DNA of 64,000 nucleotides from an uncultured Dokdonella sp. (GCA_934526015.1 CAKSZY010000002.1:1-64000), one strand, 5' to 3'. Shown: positions 14,854 through 25,678, counted from the first letter of the stretch. Program-made: numbers and translations. The notes: a model not told the origin generated them from the letters alone.

Positions 14854-17800
14854 ATGGCCACACGTGAAGACACCCTCAAGCTCGGCCTGGAAATCACCGG
14901 CGCCGAGGATGCGAAGAAGCTCACCTCGGCCATCGACGCGCTTGAAAAGGAGTTCGCCGACGCCGGCCCCGAAGCCAAGGCCATGATCGACGAGCTGCGC
15001 AAGCTCGGCGAGCTGGCCTCGCAGGCGTCCGGGTTCACCAAGCTCAAGGCGCAGATCCACGACACCGGCGACGCGCTCGCCCTGGCGAAGATGCGCGCGG
15101 CCGAACTGCAACGCGAGATCGACGGGACCGATGAGCCCACCGCCCGCCTCACGCGCGAGTTCGAACGCGCGAAGAAGGCCGTTGCCGACCTTGCCGCCAC
15201 GCAGAACCGTCAGACTGCCGAGCTGCAACGCTCGTCGAACGCGATCGCCGCCGCCGGCTTGTCCACCGCGAAGCTCGCCGAGGCGCAGCGTGACATCAAC
15301 CAGCGCATGCAGGACACTGCCGCGGGCATGCAGCGCTTCGCTTCGTCGGCGGAATCGGCCGGCAAGTCGAGCACGTCGCTCGGCTCGTCGCTGTCGAGCC
15401 TGCGCGGCATCCTGGCGGGCCTCGGCGTCTACCTGAGCTTCCAGACCGCCATCCAGGGTGTGCGCAACATCCTCGAAGTCGGCGACGCGGCCGAGCGCGC
15501 GCGCCTGCAACTGGCGCAGCTCTACGGGTCCGCCGAGGCAGGCAATGCCGCCTTCGAGCGCCTGCGCGACCTGGCGCGCGAGAACGGCCAGTCTTTCGCC
15601 AGCGTGCTCGATGCCGCCCGCCGCCTCAAGGCCGTTGGCCTCGATCCGCTCGATGGCACCCTGCAGGCGCTCATCGATCAGACCGCCCTGCTCGGCGGCT
15701 CGCAGGAAACCTTGACCAGCATCGGCCTCGCGCTCGGGCAGATGTGGGCGAAGCAGAAGCTCCAGACCGAGGAAATCCTGCAGCTCGTCGAGCGAGGTGT
15801 TCCAGCCTTCGATCTGCTTGCCAAGGTCACCGGCAAGTCCGGCGCCGAACTGAGCAAGCTCATCGAGAGCGGCAAGCTCGGGCGCAAGGAAATCAAGGCG
15901 CTGATCGACGAGATTGCGCGCAGCGCCGAAGGTGCCGCCGCGCAGAACCTCAATACCCTGTCCGGCCTGGTTCTGCAGTTGCGCGAGCGATTCAACGAAT
16001 TCCTCGAAACCATCGCCGATTCCGGCGCGATGGACTACTTCAAGGGCAAGCTCATCGAGCTGCGCGACACCATCACGACGATGGCCGAGAACGGCGACCT
16101 CGAGCAATGGGCCAAGGACATCGCCACCGGCATCACGTCGACGGGACAGGTGCTGACCGGCTTTGCGAACTCCGTCGCCCTGGTGTTCAACGGCTTCATG
16201 ACCGCGGTCCACGGCGCGGCTGCTGGCATCGCCACGGCGATCGGTGCCGTCGTGAAGGCCATCGCCTACATGAAGGAACTCGACTTCGGCGACAAGCTCA
16301 ATGCTTCGTTTGCCGGCGTGCGTTCCGAAGCCGAGCAACTGCATGCCGTGGCCGATGCTCTGTTCGAATCGGCCAAGTCGAACTATGACAGTACCGGCGC
16401 TGCGGCTGCCGCGCTGGCGAAGAACTTCGAGGCCCTGGCCGGCGCCACCGAGGCGGCTGGCAGCTCGGCGACGGACACCGCGCCGAAGATCGGCGACCTC
16501 GCCGGAGGCGTCAAGCTCACCGACGAGCAACTCAAGGCCGCCCGCGCACAATTCGAATCCCTGCCGCTGTGGCTGCAGCGCATGGTCGGGCCGGCGCTCG
16601 AGGCCAAGGGCGTCATGACGGGCCTGAGCGAGTCGACGCGGAACTCGGCCGCCGCCTTCCGCGAACAGCAGGAGGCCCTTGTCGCCGCACGTGAGCGCGT
16701 GGAGGCGGCGCGCGCGGCGCTCGTCGCCCTGGCGCAATCGGGCGATGCGAACGCCGACGCCTTCACCAAGGCCAACGCGGAGTTGCAGGCCGCCGAGGCG
16801 AACCTGCGCCGGCTGTCGGCGCAGTCGAACACCACCGCAGCCGACACCGCGAAGCTCGCCGACGCCCTGCAGGCGCTCGGCATCAAGTCGCAGGCGGAAC
16901 TCGACGCGCTGACGCAGAAGCATCGCGAGGCGATGGAAGTCGTGCGCGCAGCCTACCTTGCCGGCCAGGCAACCATCGAGGACGTCACGCGCGCCTTCGA
17001 GAGGTACGCGCAGACCGCCCGCGCAGCCGTCGCCGACAGCTCGGCGGCGATGAAACAGCAGGTCGAGCAGCAACTCGCTGCCGAAGCCGCTGCGAACAAC
17101 CTGACAATTGCTCTGGAACGCACCGGCGAGGCAGGCAAGCAGGCCTCCGCGGCCGTGGCTGATGGCTTCGACACCGCGGCCGACCGTATCGAGAATGCAG
17201 CCGATAGCGCTGAGAAGCTTAGTGAGGCCGCGGATGGCGCGGCGGACAGTCTCGACCGCATGCAGGGGAGCGCGGATGGCGCAGCGGTCGCCATCGTCGG
17301 TGCGGGCGCTGGTCTTGGTTACATGACAGAGGAAGCGCGGCAGGCCGTTGCCGCCGCACAGGGGTTCGATGGAATTCGTCTGGCGATGCTGCGGTATCAG
17401 GATCAGATCTTCGCCACGCGCGAAGAACTCGACGAGTTCACCCGGTCGCAACAGGAAGCGGCGGAAGCCGCCACCAAGGCAGCGGAAGAAATCGACGCGC
17501 TGATCGAGCGCCTTGAAGATGAGCGCGCGCAAGCGACACTCGGCAAGGAGGAGCTTGAGAACCGGCGCTTCCAGAAGGAACTCGAACGCATCCGCGAACT
17601 CGAGGAAGCTAGCAACTACAGCGCAACGGCCCAGGCGGCGCGACTGCGCGCGCTCGCGGAAGCAGAGCACCGGCGGCGGCTCGAAGAGATCGCCGAGGAG
17701 GAACGCGCGCGCAATGGGCACAGCGGAGGGAGCAGCTCGTCATCCTCGGGGGCGTCAAATACGCGGCCCGAAGGTTCCGGGCGCCCTTCCAGCACCGGCG

Positions 17801-17925
17801 GCGCGAGCGTCACCGTCAATATCACGGGGGGCTTGTTCTTTGGTGAAGACGGGCCCCGAGCAAGTCAGGCGCTTGCACGCATGGTGAAAACCGAGCTCGA
17901 TCGCATGGCGCGACTGAGCGGATAG
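14854..17925 (+). CDS. Phage tape-measure protein
   Basis: 1023 aa. This protein sets tail length and is long, helical and Ala/Glu/Lys-rich as expected. The conserved tape-measure domain covers about 200-400 ([20 protein letters not shown] through FNEFLETIADSG). A hydrophobic stretch lies near 440-475 and long coiled coils follow. The ATG at 14854 has AAGG just upstream; an in-frame GTG at 14848 overlaps the previous gene. It appears intact. A tape measure with no tube, tip or baseplate genes after it is unexpected. Confidence 0.9.
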   Translation: MATREDTLKLGLEITGAEDAKKLTSAIDALEKEFADAGPEAKAMIDELRKLGELASQASGFTKLKAQIHDTGDALALAKMRAAELQREIDGTDEPTARLTREFERAKKAVADLAATQNRQTAELQRSSNAIAAAGLSTAKLAEAQRDINQRMQDTAAGMQRFASSAESAGKSSTSLGSSLSSLRGILAGLGVYLSFQTAIQGVRNILEVGDAAERARLQLAQLYGSAEAGNAAFERLRDLARENGQSFASVLDAARRLKAVGLDPLDGTLQALIDQTALLGGSQETLTSIGLALGQMWAKQKLQTEEILQLVERGVPAFDLLAKVTGKSGAELSKLIESGKLGRKEIKALIDEIARSAEGAAAQNLNTLSGLVLQLRERFNEFLETIADSGAMDYFKGKLIELRDTITTMAENGDLEQWAKDIATGITSTGQVLTGFANSVALVFNGFMTAVHGAAAGIATAIGAVVKAIAYMKELDFGDKLNASFAGVRSEAEQLHAVADALFESAKSNYDSTGAAAAALAKNFEALAGATEAAGSSATDTAPKIGDLAGGVKLTDEQLKAARAQFESLPLWLQRMVGPALEAKGVMTGLSESTRNSAAAFREQQEALVAARERVEAARAALVALAQSGDANADAFTKANAELQAAEANLRRLSAQSNTTAADTAKLADALQALGIKSQAELDALTQKHREAMEVVRAAYLAGQATIEDVTRAFERYAQTARAAVADSSAAMKQQVEQQLAAEAAANNLTIALERTGEAGKQASAAVADGFDTAADRIENAADSAEKLSEAADGAADSLDRMQGSADGAAVAIVGAGAGLGYMTEEARQAVAAAQGFDGIRLAMLRYQDQIFATREELDEFTRSQQEAAEAATKAAEEIDALIERLEDERAQATLGKEELENRRFQKELERIRELEEASNYSATAQAARLRALAEAEHRRRLEEIAEEERARNGHSGGSSSSSSGASNTRPEGSGRPSSTGGASVTVNITGGLFFGEDGPRASQALARMVKTELDRMARLSG

Positions 17926-17933
17926 GAGAAATG

Positions 17934-18233
17934 ATGATGGATGTGCGAAAGAGCGCCGAACACCTGGCGACCGCCCACAACGCCATGCAGCAGATCAGTG
18001 CCATGCTGACCTTGCATGCCCTGGCGCTTGCCGAGGGGCGCGTCAACGTCGCCTGCGACCTATTGGCGCAGATCCACCTGACGCTGTTGAAAGGTCAGGC
18101 AGCCTTGCTCGACGGCATGGTCAGCGGCGATGCCATGGTGGCGCTGGCGTTCAAGCAGGCCCTGAAGACCTGCCACCCCACCGGTCGCCCGGCCGGAGCT
18201 ACCGCGCCGCTACATGCCGGGCGCGTCCATTGA
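17934..18233 (+). CDS. Hypothetical small protein after tape measure
   Basis: 99 aa, helical. Three ATGs in a row (17931, 17934, 17937) follow a GGAG at 17925-17928; I chose the middle one by spacing, and the third is equally possible. The protein contains many His, Met and Leu residues and no recognised motif. In tailed phages a tape-measure chaperone lies before, not after, the tape-measure gene, so I do not assign that role. Confidence 0.5.
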   Translation: MMDVRKSAEHLATAHNAMQQISAMLTLHALALAEGRVNVACDLLAQIHLTLLKGQAALLDGMVSGDAMVALAFKQALKTCHPTGRPAGATAPLHAGRVH

Positions 18234-18303
18234 GGAAATGCCGCCCACCTGTCTGGTCAAGGTACCGCTCATCATCCGGCACTTGCGTTCCTCGGCTTCG
18301 CCC

Positions 18304-18355
18304 GTATATACAGAATAGCCAACATATTGTTGCCAGATTGTTTTTCCGTATATAC
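18304..18355 (+). promoter_or_regulatory. Promoter with two GTATATAC operators for the toxin-antitoxin pair
   Basis: The palindrome GTATATAC, inside the direct repeat CCGTATATACA, occurs at 18304-18311 and 18348-18355, 44 bases apart (about four helical turns). The second copy overlaps a good -10 (TATATA, 18349-18354) that is 16 bases from the -35 candidate TTGTTG (18327-18332). The toxin gene starts 27 bases later. This is the layout expected for autorepression by the antitoxin or the complex. Confidence 0.6.
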
Positions 18356-18381
18356 ACTGCGCGGCTCTCAGGAATCTCCAT

Positions 18382-18678
18382 ATGGCCGTTGTGATTTCCG
18401 CCAAGATCCTAGAGAAGCTCGCCGAGAAGCATGGCGTGGCTGAACGGGAGGTATCGCAGGCCTTTCAGAATCGCACCGGTCATCTTCTCAAGGATTCGAG
18501 GGAAGAGCACCAGACCGACCCGCCAACGATGTGGTTCATCGCGCCAACGAACCGTCGTCGACTACTCAAGGTTTGTTTCGTGCAGCGATATGGCAACTCC
18601 TTCGTTCGAACGGCTTACGAACCCAATCAGGACGAGCTTCGAGTCTATCGAAGCTACGGCGCTCCGACTGACTTCTAG
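18382..18678 (+). CDS. Type II toxin candidate
   Basis: 98 aa. Similar proteins (EKHGVAEREVSQAFQNR, then DPPTMWFIAPT, LKVCFVQ and TAYEPN) occur widely in proteobacteria, always upstream of the gene type that follows here, often under the unsupported name 'ADP-ribosyl-(dinitrogen reductase) hydrolase'. Size, fold impression and order suggest a RelE/BrnT-like RNase toxin. It lies at the right end of the element, where it would select for retention. Its promoter carries two operator copies. Confidence 0.65.
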   Translation: MAVVISAKILEKLAEKHGVAEREVSQAFQNRTGHLLKDSREEHQTDPPTMWFIAPTNRRRLLKVCFVQRYGNSFVRTAYEPNQDELRVYRSYGAPTDF

Positions 18679-18708
18679 ATTATTCAAAACCAAGAGCCGG
18701 GGAAGATC

Positions 18709-19077
18709 ATGAACAACACGCCTGAAACCCACAACTCCGCAGATTGCGCATGGGACGATGGAGTTCTGGGCCGTAGCGCCGAGCATGTCGTGGTGGCGTC
18801 GGCCGCAGAGTGCAAGGAAGTGGATGAATCGCTAGGCTTGCAGCCGATCTCCATCCGCCTCCAGAAGACGTTGATCTCCAACTTGAAGCTGATCGCGCAA
18901 TACCACGGCATTGCGTACCAGCCCATGATTCGTGACCTGTTGAACCGATTCGCTGCGTCCGAGATCACACAGATTGCCCGGCAACTGGCCGAGGAAGCCG
19001 ACAAGCAGAAAGATGAAGCTGGCGGCGAGAGCGGCCCGGTCAGCGAGTTCTTGGAACGCGAGCGCAAGCGTGCCTAG
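18709..19077 (+). CDS. Type II antitoxin candidate
   Basis: 122 aa, 30 bases after the toxin with GGGGAAG as ribosome site. The N-terminal WDDGVLGRSAEHV is acidic and flexible, probably toxin-binding. ISIRLQKTLISNLKLIA with YHGIAYQPMIRDLLNRF resembles a ribbon-helix-helix (CopG/BrnA-like) DNA-binding domain. It would neutralise the toxin and bind the GTATATAC sites. The acidic Glu/Lys tail ends 137 bases before attR. Confidence 0.65.
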   Translation: MNNTPETHNSADCAWDDGVLGRSAEHVVVASAAECKEVDESLGLQPISIRLQKTLISNLKLIAQYHGIAYQPMIRDLLNRFAASEITQIARQLAEEADKQKDEAGGESGPVSEFLERERKRA

Positions 19078-19213
19078 GGATACGCGTCATCCAAGCGCAT
19101 GAGCTTAGGCACGCATCGCGCCGCGCCGAGCGCTATGCGTTGGGATACCGGAAGTGATACGAGTTCCGCCCCGAGGCAAGAAGGACATGGAAAACAGTAT
19201 GTTATGGGACGTA

Positions 19214-19251
19214 TCGAGTCCTCTCCTGGCACCATATGACAGTCCGCGGCG
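19214..19251 (+). other. attR: right edge of the integrated element
   Basis: Copy of the tRNA-Leu 3' end (TCGAGTCCTCTCCTGG, then CACCATAT and CAGTCCGCGGCG). Compared with 3220-3258 it lacks one G in the acceptor strand (CCTGGCACC against CCTGGGCACC) and has one A-to-G change. It is only a tRNA fragment and cannot be functional. The similarity resumes in the terminator at 19283-19303, so the crossover lies within this block. Confidence 0.85.
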
Positions 19252-19282
19252 CTCTCCGGAGCGCCGCCGGAATCCACAAAGA

Positions 19283-19303
19283 CCCCGCGAAAGCGGGGTT
19301 TTT
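19283..19303 (+). terminator. Rho-independent terminator at the right end of the element
   Basis: Stem CCCCGC/GCGGGG with a GAAA loop and five T, almost identical to the one after tRNA-Leu (3290-3311). It is probably the original host tRNA terminator displaced by the insertion, or the copy carried by the element. Confidence 0.85.
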
Positions 19304-19308
19304 GTTTC

Positions 19309-19811
19309 TGCACGGTCCGCATCCATCGCGCGCGGCAATGGCACCCGGCGTGCATCGTAGCAGGCAAGGCGGCGCACCTGCGCCGGTTCCGGTGTTTCGC
19401 CCCGGAAACACGCCTCCCGCGCGCCAGGACGCGGATTCGATCGGGCAATGGCGTGAACCCTCGACGCGGGGTCTCGCCCTCTTCTGCACGCAGCGGGCCA
19501 TTCCCGACAGGCCGCCCATCGATTCGCTCCAGCGGCCCGGCTTGTTCGGGCTGATCCCGCACAGGCCCTTCGTGCAAGCGGCGAAAACATGTGGCACGGG
19601 TATTGCGTTACCTCCATGACGGGCCTCCGCCAAAGTTGTGCGCAGAACGCGACGGACGGGCGAGATTCATCATCCTGCGGGATGAATGGATTCGTCCACG
19701 GCACGGCGACGGCACGTCGCAGCGCAATGGCGTCCGTCCTCGATTTCGAGAGCCTGGCAGCCGTTCCCTCCGGCATGCCGGCAGCAGCTCCCCTTGTCAC
19801 GAGTACGTCCA
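19309..19811. other. Gene-free stretch between attR and the diguanylate cyclase
   Basis: About 500 bases with overlapping open frames on both strands, all Arg/Pro/Ser-rich and without ribosome sites, which I take as chance frames in high-GC DNA. I see no RNA, repeat or clear promoter. It should contain the promoter of the gene starting near 19812. Confidence 0.5.
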
Positions 19812-21665
19812 ATGCCGCACCGAGTCCATCCCGCAAGCCGCATGCATCGATTGCTCGCCCTCCTGCTCGCAGCATGCCCCTGCATCGCCGGCGCCGAGGC
19901 AACATGCAGCTCGATCGAGGAACTCGGCCTGGAGATCGCCGCCGCCCGCGACTCGAACCCCGCCGACGGTGTCGCGCGCGGCGAGAACGCGCTCGAGGAA
20001 GCCGAGGCGATGCAACCTCCGTGTCCTGTCGGCGCCGCCATGCTGCACGGGGCCATCGCGTCGAACCTCAATATCCTCGGGCGCAACGCCGAAGCGATTG
20101 CGCGTTATGAAAAAGCACTGGAGACGCTCGGCAACGCAGGCAGCCCCTCCCAGGTCGCATTCCTGCACCGCGGGCTCGGCGTGGCCCTGGTGGAGGTCGA
20201 ATCCTATCCCCAGGCGCTCGAACACTATCTGACCGCCCTTGCCGCAAGCGACGATGCCGGCGATGCCGTCGAATCGGCAAAGACCGCCGGCAATATCGGC
20301 ATCCTCTACACGTCCACCGGCGAATTCGCGAAGGCCCGCGACTACCACACGCGATCGTTGGCGGGATTCGAGGCGGCGGGCTTCAAGCCCGGTATCGCCG
20401 GCGCATTGGTCAATCTCGGTGCGGTCGCCGCCAAGTTCGGCCAGCAGGCCACCCACGCGGGCGACGTCGCAAGCGCGGAGCGCGAACACCGCACGCTGCA
20501 GGAATTGAATGAACGCGCCCTGTCCCTGTTCTCCGAGATGGGCAACCAGCGCGGCGTGGCCTACGCGGCGAGCAATATCGGCCTCGCCCTGGATCGGCTC
20601 GGCAAACCCCTGCAGGCCTTGCCGCAGCATCAGCGCTCCCTCGCCCTGCGCAACGAAATCGGCGACGTGTTCGGCACGATCAATTCGCTGCTCGGCATTG
20701 CAAGGACGCTGACGAACCTGAATCGCTACGAGGACGCCACGGTCGCCCTGGCGGATGCGGAAATGCGCCTGCCTGCGGAAAGTTTCAACCTGCAGAAGGA
20801 AGTGGCCGAGCATCGCGTCGTGCTGGCGGAGGCGCAGGGCGACCATCGTGCGGCGCTTGCCGCCCAGCGCGAGGTGACGCGTCTCGGCATGCTGATCGCG
20901 AGCGCCGACCAGAGCAGCCAGCTGGCGGCGCTGCAGGATCGCTTCGACGCCGACCGTGCGGCCAAGCAGATCGCCCTGCTGCGCAGCGAGGCGCAAATCG
21001 GCGAGCTGCAATTGCAGCGCCAGCGCCTCGTCGCACGCCTCAGCGTGCTCATCGCCATGCTCGCCATCGGATTGTTCCTGGTCCTTTTGAGCCGCCACCG
21101 GATTGGCGTGCGCAGCGCACGCGAGCTGGAGATTGCCGCGAGAACCGACCCCTTGACCGGCCTGCCCAACCGCCGCCACCTGCTCGAACTCATGCATTAC
21201 GAGGTGACGCGGCTGGCGCGGGACGGCCGCCCGTTCTGCCTGCTCATGGCCGATCTCGACGACTTCAAGGAGATCAACGACCGCCATGGCCATGATGCGG
21301 GAGACAGCGTGCTGCGCGAAGTGGCGCGGCGCCTGCGCGAGGCCGTGCGCAAGCAGGACACCGTGGCCCGCTGGGGAGGCGAGGAATTCCTCCTGCTGCT
21401 GCCCGATTCCACCGAGAGCGGCGCCATGGTGCTGGCGAACAAGCTGCGCGAACACGTGTCCGGCGAACCGTTCCCGATCGGGCGGGATCGCGCTCCGGTC
21501 GAGGTGACGCTGACCATCGGCTTCAGCGAGTGCCGCCAGGGCACTTCGCTGGACGACTGCATCCGTGCCGCCGACCAGGCGCTCTATCGCGGCAAGCGCG
21601 ACGGGAAAAACCGCGCCGCCTTCGCGACGCGGCCAAGCGATGCCGACTCCGGCGAGGGCGATTGA
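19812..21665 (+). CDS. TPR-containing membrane diguanylate cyclase
   Basis: 617 aa. It makes cyclic di-GMP from two GTP. A hydrophobic signal (about 14-29, LALLLAACPCIAGAEA) suggests export of the N-terminal part. TPR-like helical repeats cover about 85-330 (NAEAIARYEKALETLG, YPQALEHYLTALAAS). A coiled coil leads into one membrane helix (about 409-427) and a cytoplasmic GGDEF domain follows. The active site is RWGGEEF (GGEEF at about 522-526), and the RxxD inhibitory site (RKQD) lies five residues upstream, so product feedback is expected. The start is uncertain: ATGs at 19812 and 19842 are both in frame and neither has a good ribosome site. Confidence 0.88.
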   Translation: MPHRVHPASRMHRLLALLLAACPCIAGAEATCSSIEELGLEIAAARDSNPADGVARGENALEEAEAMQPPCPVGAAMLHGAIASNLNILGRNAEAIARYEKALETLGNAGSPSQVAFLHRGLGVALVEVESYPQALEHYLTALAASDDAGDAVESAKTAGNIGILYTSTGEFAKARDYHTRSLAGFEAAGFKPGIAGALVNLGAVAAKFGQQATHAGDVASAEREHRTLQELNERALSLFSEMGNQRGVAYAASNIGLALDRLGKPLQALPQHQRSLALRNEIGDVFGTINSLLGIARTLTNLNRYEDATVALADAEMRLPAESFNLQKEVAEHRVVLAEAQGDHRAALAAQREVTRLGMLIASADQSSQLAALQDRFDADRAAKQIALLRSEAQIGELQLQRQRLVARLSVLIAMLAIGLFLVLLSRHRIGVRSARELEIAARTDPLTGLPNRRHLLELMHYEVTRLARDGRPFCLLMADLDDFKEINDRHGHDAGDSVLREVARRLREAVRKQDTVARWGGEEFLLLLPDSTESGAMVLANKLREHVSGEPFPIGRDRAPVEVTLTIGFSECRQGTSLDDCIRAADQALYRGKRDGKNRAAFATRPSDADSGEGD

Positions 21666-21775
21666 GTCGGCGGGGCTGTGCGCTCGTCCCGCGCGCATTC
21701 CGCGCGCGACGCCGGATGGACCGCCCGCTGCGGCAGGCTCCCGTCGACGGTCGCTGCAGGACCGTCAGGACCGAC

Positions 21776-23339
<1,564 letters not shown>

Positions 23340-23348
23340 GGTCCCTGC

Positions 23349-24209
23349 CTACTTGCTGTCGCGCAGGTAGCGCAGGAACTCCGCGTCGGGATCGAGCATG
23401 AGCACGCCGTTGCCGCCCTGCAGCGACTCGCGGTAGGCCTCGAGGCTGCGGTAGAAGGCGTAGAACTCGGTGTCCTTGCCATAGGCACCGGCGTACACCT
23501 CGGCGGCCTTGGCATCGCCCTCGCCGCGCGTCTTCTGCGCGTCGCGATAGGCGTCGGCACGGATCACCTGCACCTGGCGGTCGGCGTCGGCCTGGATCCG
23601 CTCGGCGGCCTCGTTGCCTTCCGCACGCAGCGAATCGGCGACCTGCTTGCGCTCCGAGCGCATGCGTTCGTAGACCGAGCGCAGCACCGAGCTCTCCTGC
23701 GGCAGGTCGACGCGGCGGATGCGCACGTCGACGATCTCGATGCCGAGGTTCTGGGTGGCGACGTTGGCGGTGCGCACCAGGGTCTGGGTGAGGTCGGCAC
23801 GCGCGCTGGAGACGACTTCCTGCAGCGTGCGGCTGTTGATCGCGGTGCGCATGCCGTCGCGCACGATCGAGGCCAGGCGGGCCTGGGCGCGCACTTCCTC
23901 GCCGCCGACCGCGGTGTAGAACTTCGCCGAATCGGCGATCTTCCACTTCACCACGAAGTCGACGATGACGTCCTTCTTCTCCGAGGTCAGGTAGTTCTCC
24001 GGCGCCGAGTCGAGGGTCTGCAGGCGGCGGTCGAAACGCACCGCCTGCTGCATCAGCGGCAGCTTGAAGTGGAGGCCGGGCGCATAGCCCGACTTCACGA
24101 TGCGGCCGAACTGGGTGAGGATCGCGGTCTGGCTCTCGTTGACGACGAACAGGCTGCTGCCGCCGACCAGGATGACCACGGCGACGATGATGCCGGCTAT
24201 CGAGCGCAT
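23349..24209 (-). CDS. hflC: HflC, modulator of FtsH protease
   Basis: 286 aa. SPFH/prohibitin-family membrane protein; with HflK it forms a cage around FtsH at the inner membrane. A single N-terminal membrane helix (MRSIAGIIVAVVILVGG) is followed by the SPFH domain and a long helical part (ERMRSERKQVADSLRAEG). The frame is open to 24335, but the ATG at 24209 begins the membrane anchor and lies one base after the hflK stop, showing coupling. Confidence 0.96.
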   Translation of the reverse strand: MRSIAGIIVAVVILVGGSSLFVVNESQTAILTQFGRIVKSGYAPGLHFKLPLMQQAVRFDRRLQTLDSAPENYLTSEKKDVIVDFVVKWKIADSAKFYTAVGGEEVRAQARLASIVRDGMRTAINSRTLQEVVSSARADLTQTLVRTANVATQNLGIEIVDVRIRRVDLPQESSVLRSVYERMRSERKQVADSLRAEGNEAAERIQADADRQVQVIRADAYRDAQKTRGEGDAKAAEVYAGAYGKDTEFYAFYRSLEAYRESLQGGNGVLMLDPDAEFLRYLRDSK

Positions 24210-24210
24210 C

Positions 24211-25356
24211 TCAGCGACCTCCCCGCACGGATTCGGCACGCGCCGGCGGTGCCGGCTCGGGCAGTACGGCCTGCGGCGGCGCCGGCGGCGGCGTCGCCGT
24301 TCCGGGAGTCGGCAGGTACAGGACGTTCTTGCCATCGGTCATGTCGACGACCTTGGCGTTGCGGTTGACCACCTGCTGCATGGTCTCCAGGTAGAGGCGC
24401 TTGCGGGTGACTTCCGGCGCGGCGCGATATTCCGCCACGATCAGGCCGAAGCGCTCGGCATCGCCCTCGGCACGGGCAATGCGTTCGGCCTTGTAGCCCT
24501 CGGCCTCGGCGAGGATGCGCGCGGCCTCGCCGCGGGATTCCGGCACCACGCGCTTGGCATAGGCATCGGCGATGTTGCTGGCGCGCTGACGGTCCTCGCG
24601 TGCGGAAATCGCGTCGTCGAAGGCTTCCTTCACTTCCTGCGGCGGACGCACGTTCTGGAAGTTCAGCGTGCTGACGGTGAGGCCGGCGTCGTAGCGGTCG
24701 AGGGTGACCTGGATGACCGCCTTGGCCTGGGCGGCAAGATCGACCGCGGGCACGGCCTCCTCGCCTTCGGCCGGTTCGACCCGCTGGTCCGGCATGATCG
24801 CGTCGAGCTTGCCGGCGCCGATCACCTCGCGCACGGCGCTCTCGGCGGCCTGCTTGAGGGTGGCATCGGGATCGCGGGTGGAGAACAGGAACTTGACCGG
24901 ATCGGCGACGAGGTACTGCACTTCGAAGTTGACCTGCACGATGTTCTCGTCGCGGGTCAGCATGCGCACGCTGTCGGAGGCGGAGCGCACGCTGGTGGCG
25001 TCCACCTTGATCACCGTCTCCACCGGCCGCGGCCACTTGAAGTTGAGGCCGGAAGGCATCACCCGCGTGACCTGGCCGAAGCGCAGCACCACGCCGGCCT
25101 CGTTGGCGCGGATCGAGGTGAAGGAATCGAACAGCAGCCAGGCGATGGCAATGCCGATGACGGCCAGCAGCATGCCGCCGAAGCCGCCGTCGCCGGAAGC
25201 ACTGCCGCGCCCGCTTCCGCCACCACCGCCGAACAGGCGCCCGAACAGGTCCTTCAGGCGCTGGACCGCGGCATCGATGTCGTTCTTCGGACCGTCATTG
25301 CCGTTGTCGCGCCAGGGGTCGCGCTGCTTGCCGCCGCCGGGTTCGTTCCAAGCCAT
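24211..25356 (-). CDS. hflK: HflK, modulator of FtsH protease
   Basis: 381 aa. Partner of HflC. The ATG at 25356 (MAWNEPGGGKQRDPW) has AGGA upstream and gives the usual Gly/Asn-rich N-terminus; the extension to 25620 is repeat DNA. A Gly-rich stretch (about 45-60) precedes the membrane helix (about 62-80), and an SPFH domain and helical region follow. The last 40 residues are Pro/Ala-rich (GTATPPPAPPQAVLPEPAPP). Upstream is a paired heptamer repeat element rather than hflX directly, so hflK may have its own promoter there. Confidence 0.96.
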   Translation of the reverse strand: MAWNEPGGGKQRDPWRDNGNDGPKNDIDAAVQRLKDLFGRLFGGGGGSGRGSASGDGGFGGMLLAVIGIAIAWLLFDSFTSIRANEAGVVLRFGQVTRVMPSGLNFKWPRPVETVIKVDATSVRSASDSVRMLTRDENIVQVNFEVQYLVADPVKFLFSTRDPDATLKQAAESAVREVIGAGKLDAIMPDQRVEPAEGEEAVPAVDLAAQAKAVIQVTLDRYDAGLTVSTLNFQNVRPPQEVKEAFDDAISAREDRQRASNIADAYAKRVVPESRGEAARILAEAEGYKAERIARAEGDAERFGLIVAEYRAAPEVTRKRLYLETMQQVVNRNAKVVDMTDGKNVLYLPTPGTATPPPAPPQAVLPEPAPPARAESVRGGR

Positions 25357-25530
25357 TCCAGGATTCCTGTCGAACTGTGCGCCGCGATCACCGGTGACGC
25401 GGGAGGGATTGCGGCGGGATGGACCGGCCGCCGGTCGGCGGTCGATGCGCGGTGCCGGCGCGCCGAATCGGCGCGCGACCATACGGGGATTGTAGGTAGG
25501 GGTCGGCAGGCGGGCAAGCAAGGGGGCGTT

Positions 25531-25678
25531 GGAGCGAGGGGCGAGGGGCGAGGTGCGAGGGCGCGCGGACCGTACGCCATCATGCTCGTGAACGCGGTAC
25601 GGCGGCTTTTGTCGCGGCATTTCGGTCTTGCATCACAACCGACGATCGCCGCGCCCTCGCACCTCGCCCCTATTCCCT
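25531..25678. repeat. Paired G-rich/C-rich repeat element, locus A
   Basis: The G-rich arm (25531-25566) contains GCGAGGG-type heptamers. The C-rich arm (25649-25678) contains an exact reverse complement of part of it: GCGAGGTGCGAGGGCGCG at about 25548-25565 pairs with CGCGCCCTCGCACCTCGC at 25650-25667. The spacer is about 82 bases. The hflX stop codon (25670-25672) lies inside the C-rich arm. The element fills the hflX-hflK gap. Related loci are at 28366-28611 and 62303-62538. Confidence 0.8.

Noticed and set aside
14695..17721. 1008-codon open frame on the minus strand
   Set aside because: Antisense of the tape-measure gene. The repeated LRG and FEL-like strings mirror its Ala/Glu-rich helices.
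19202..19633. Small genes between attR and the diguanylate cyclase
   Set aside because: Several overlapping frames on both strands, all Arg/Pro/Ser-rich with no ribosome site or motif.
25357..25620. 88-codon extension of hflK
   Set aside because: It translates the heptamer repeat element; the typical HflK N-terminus starts at 25356.
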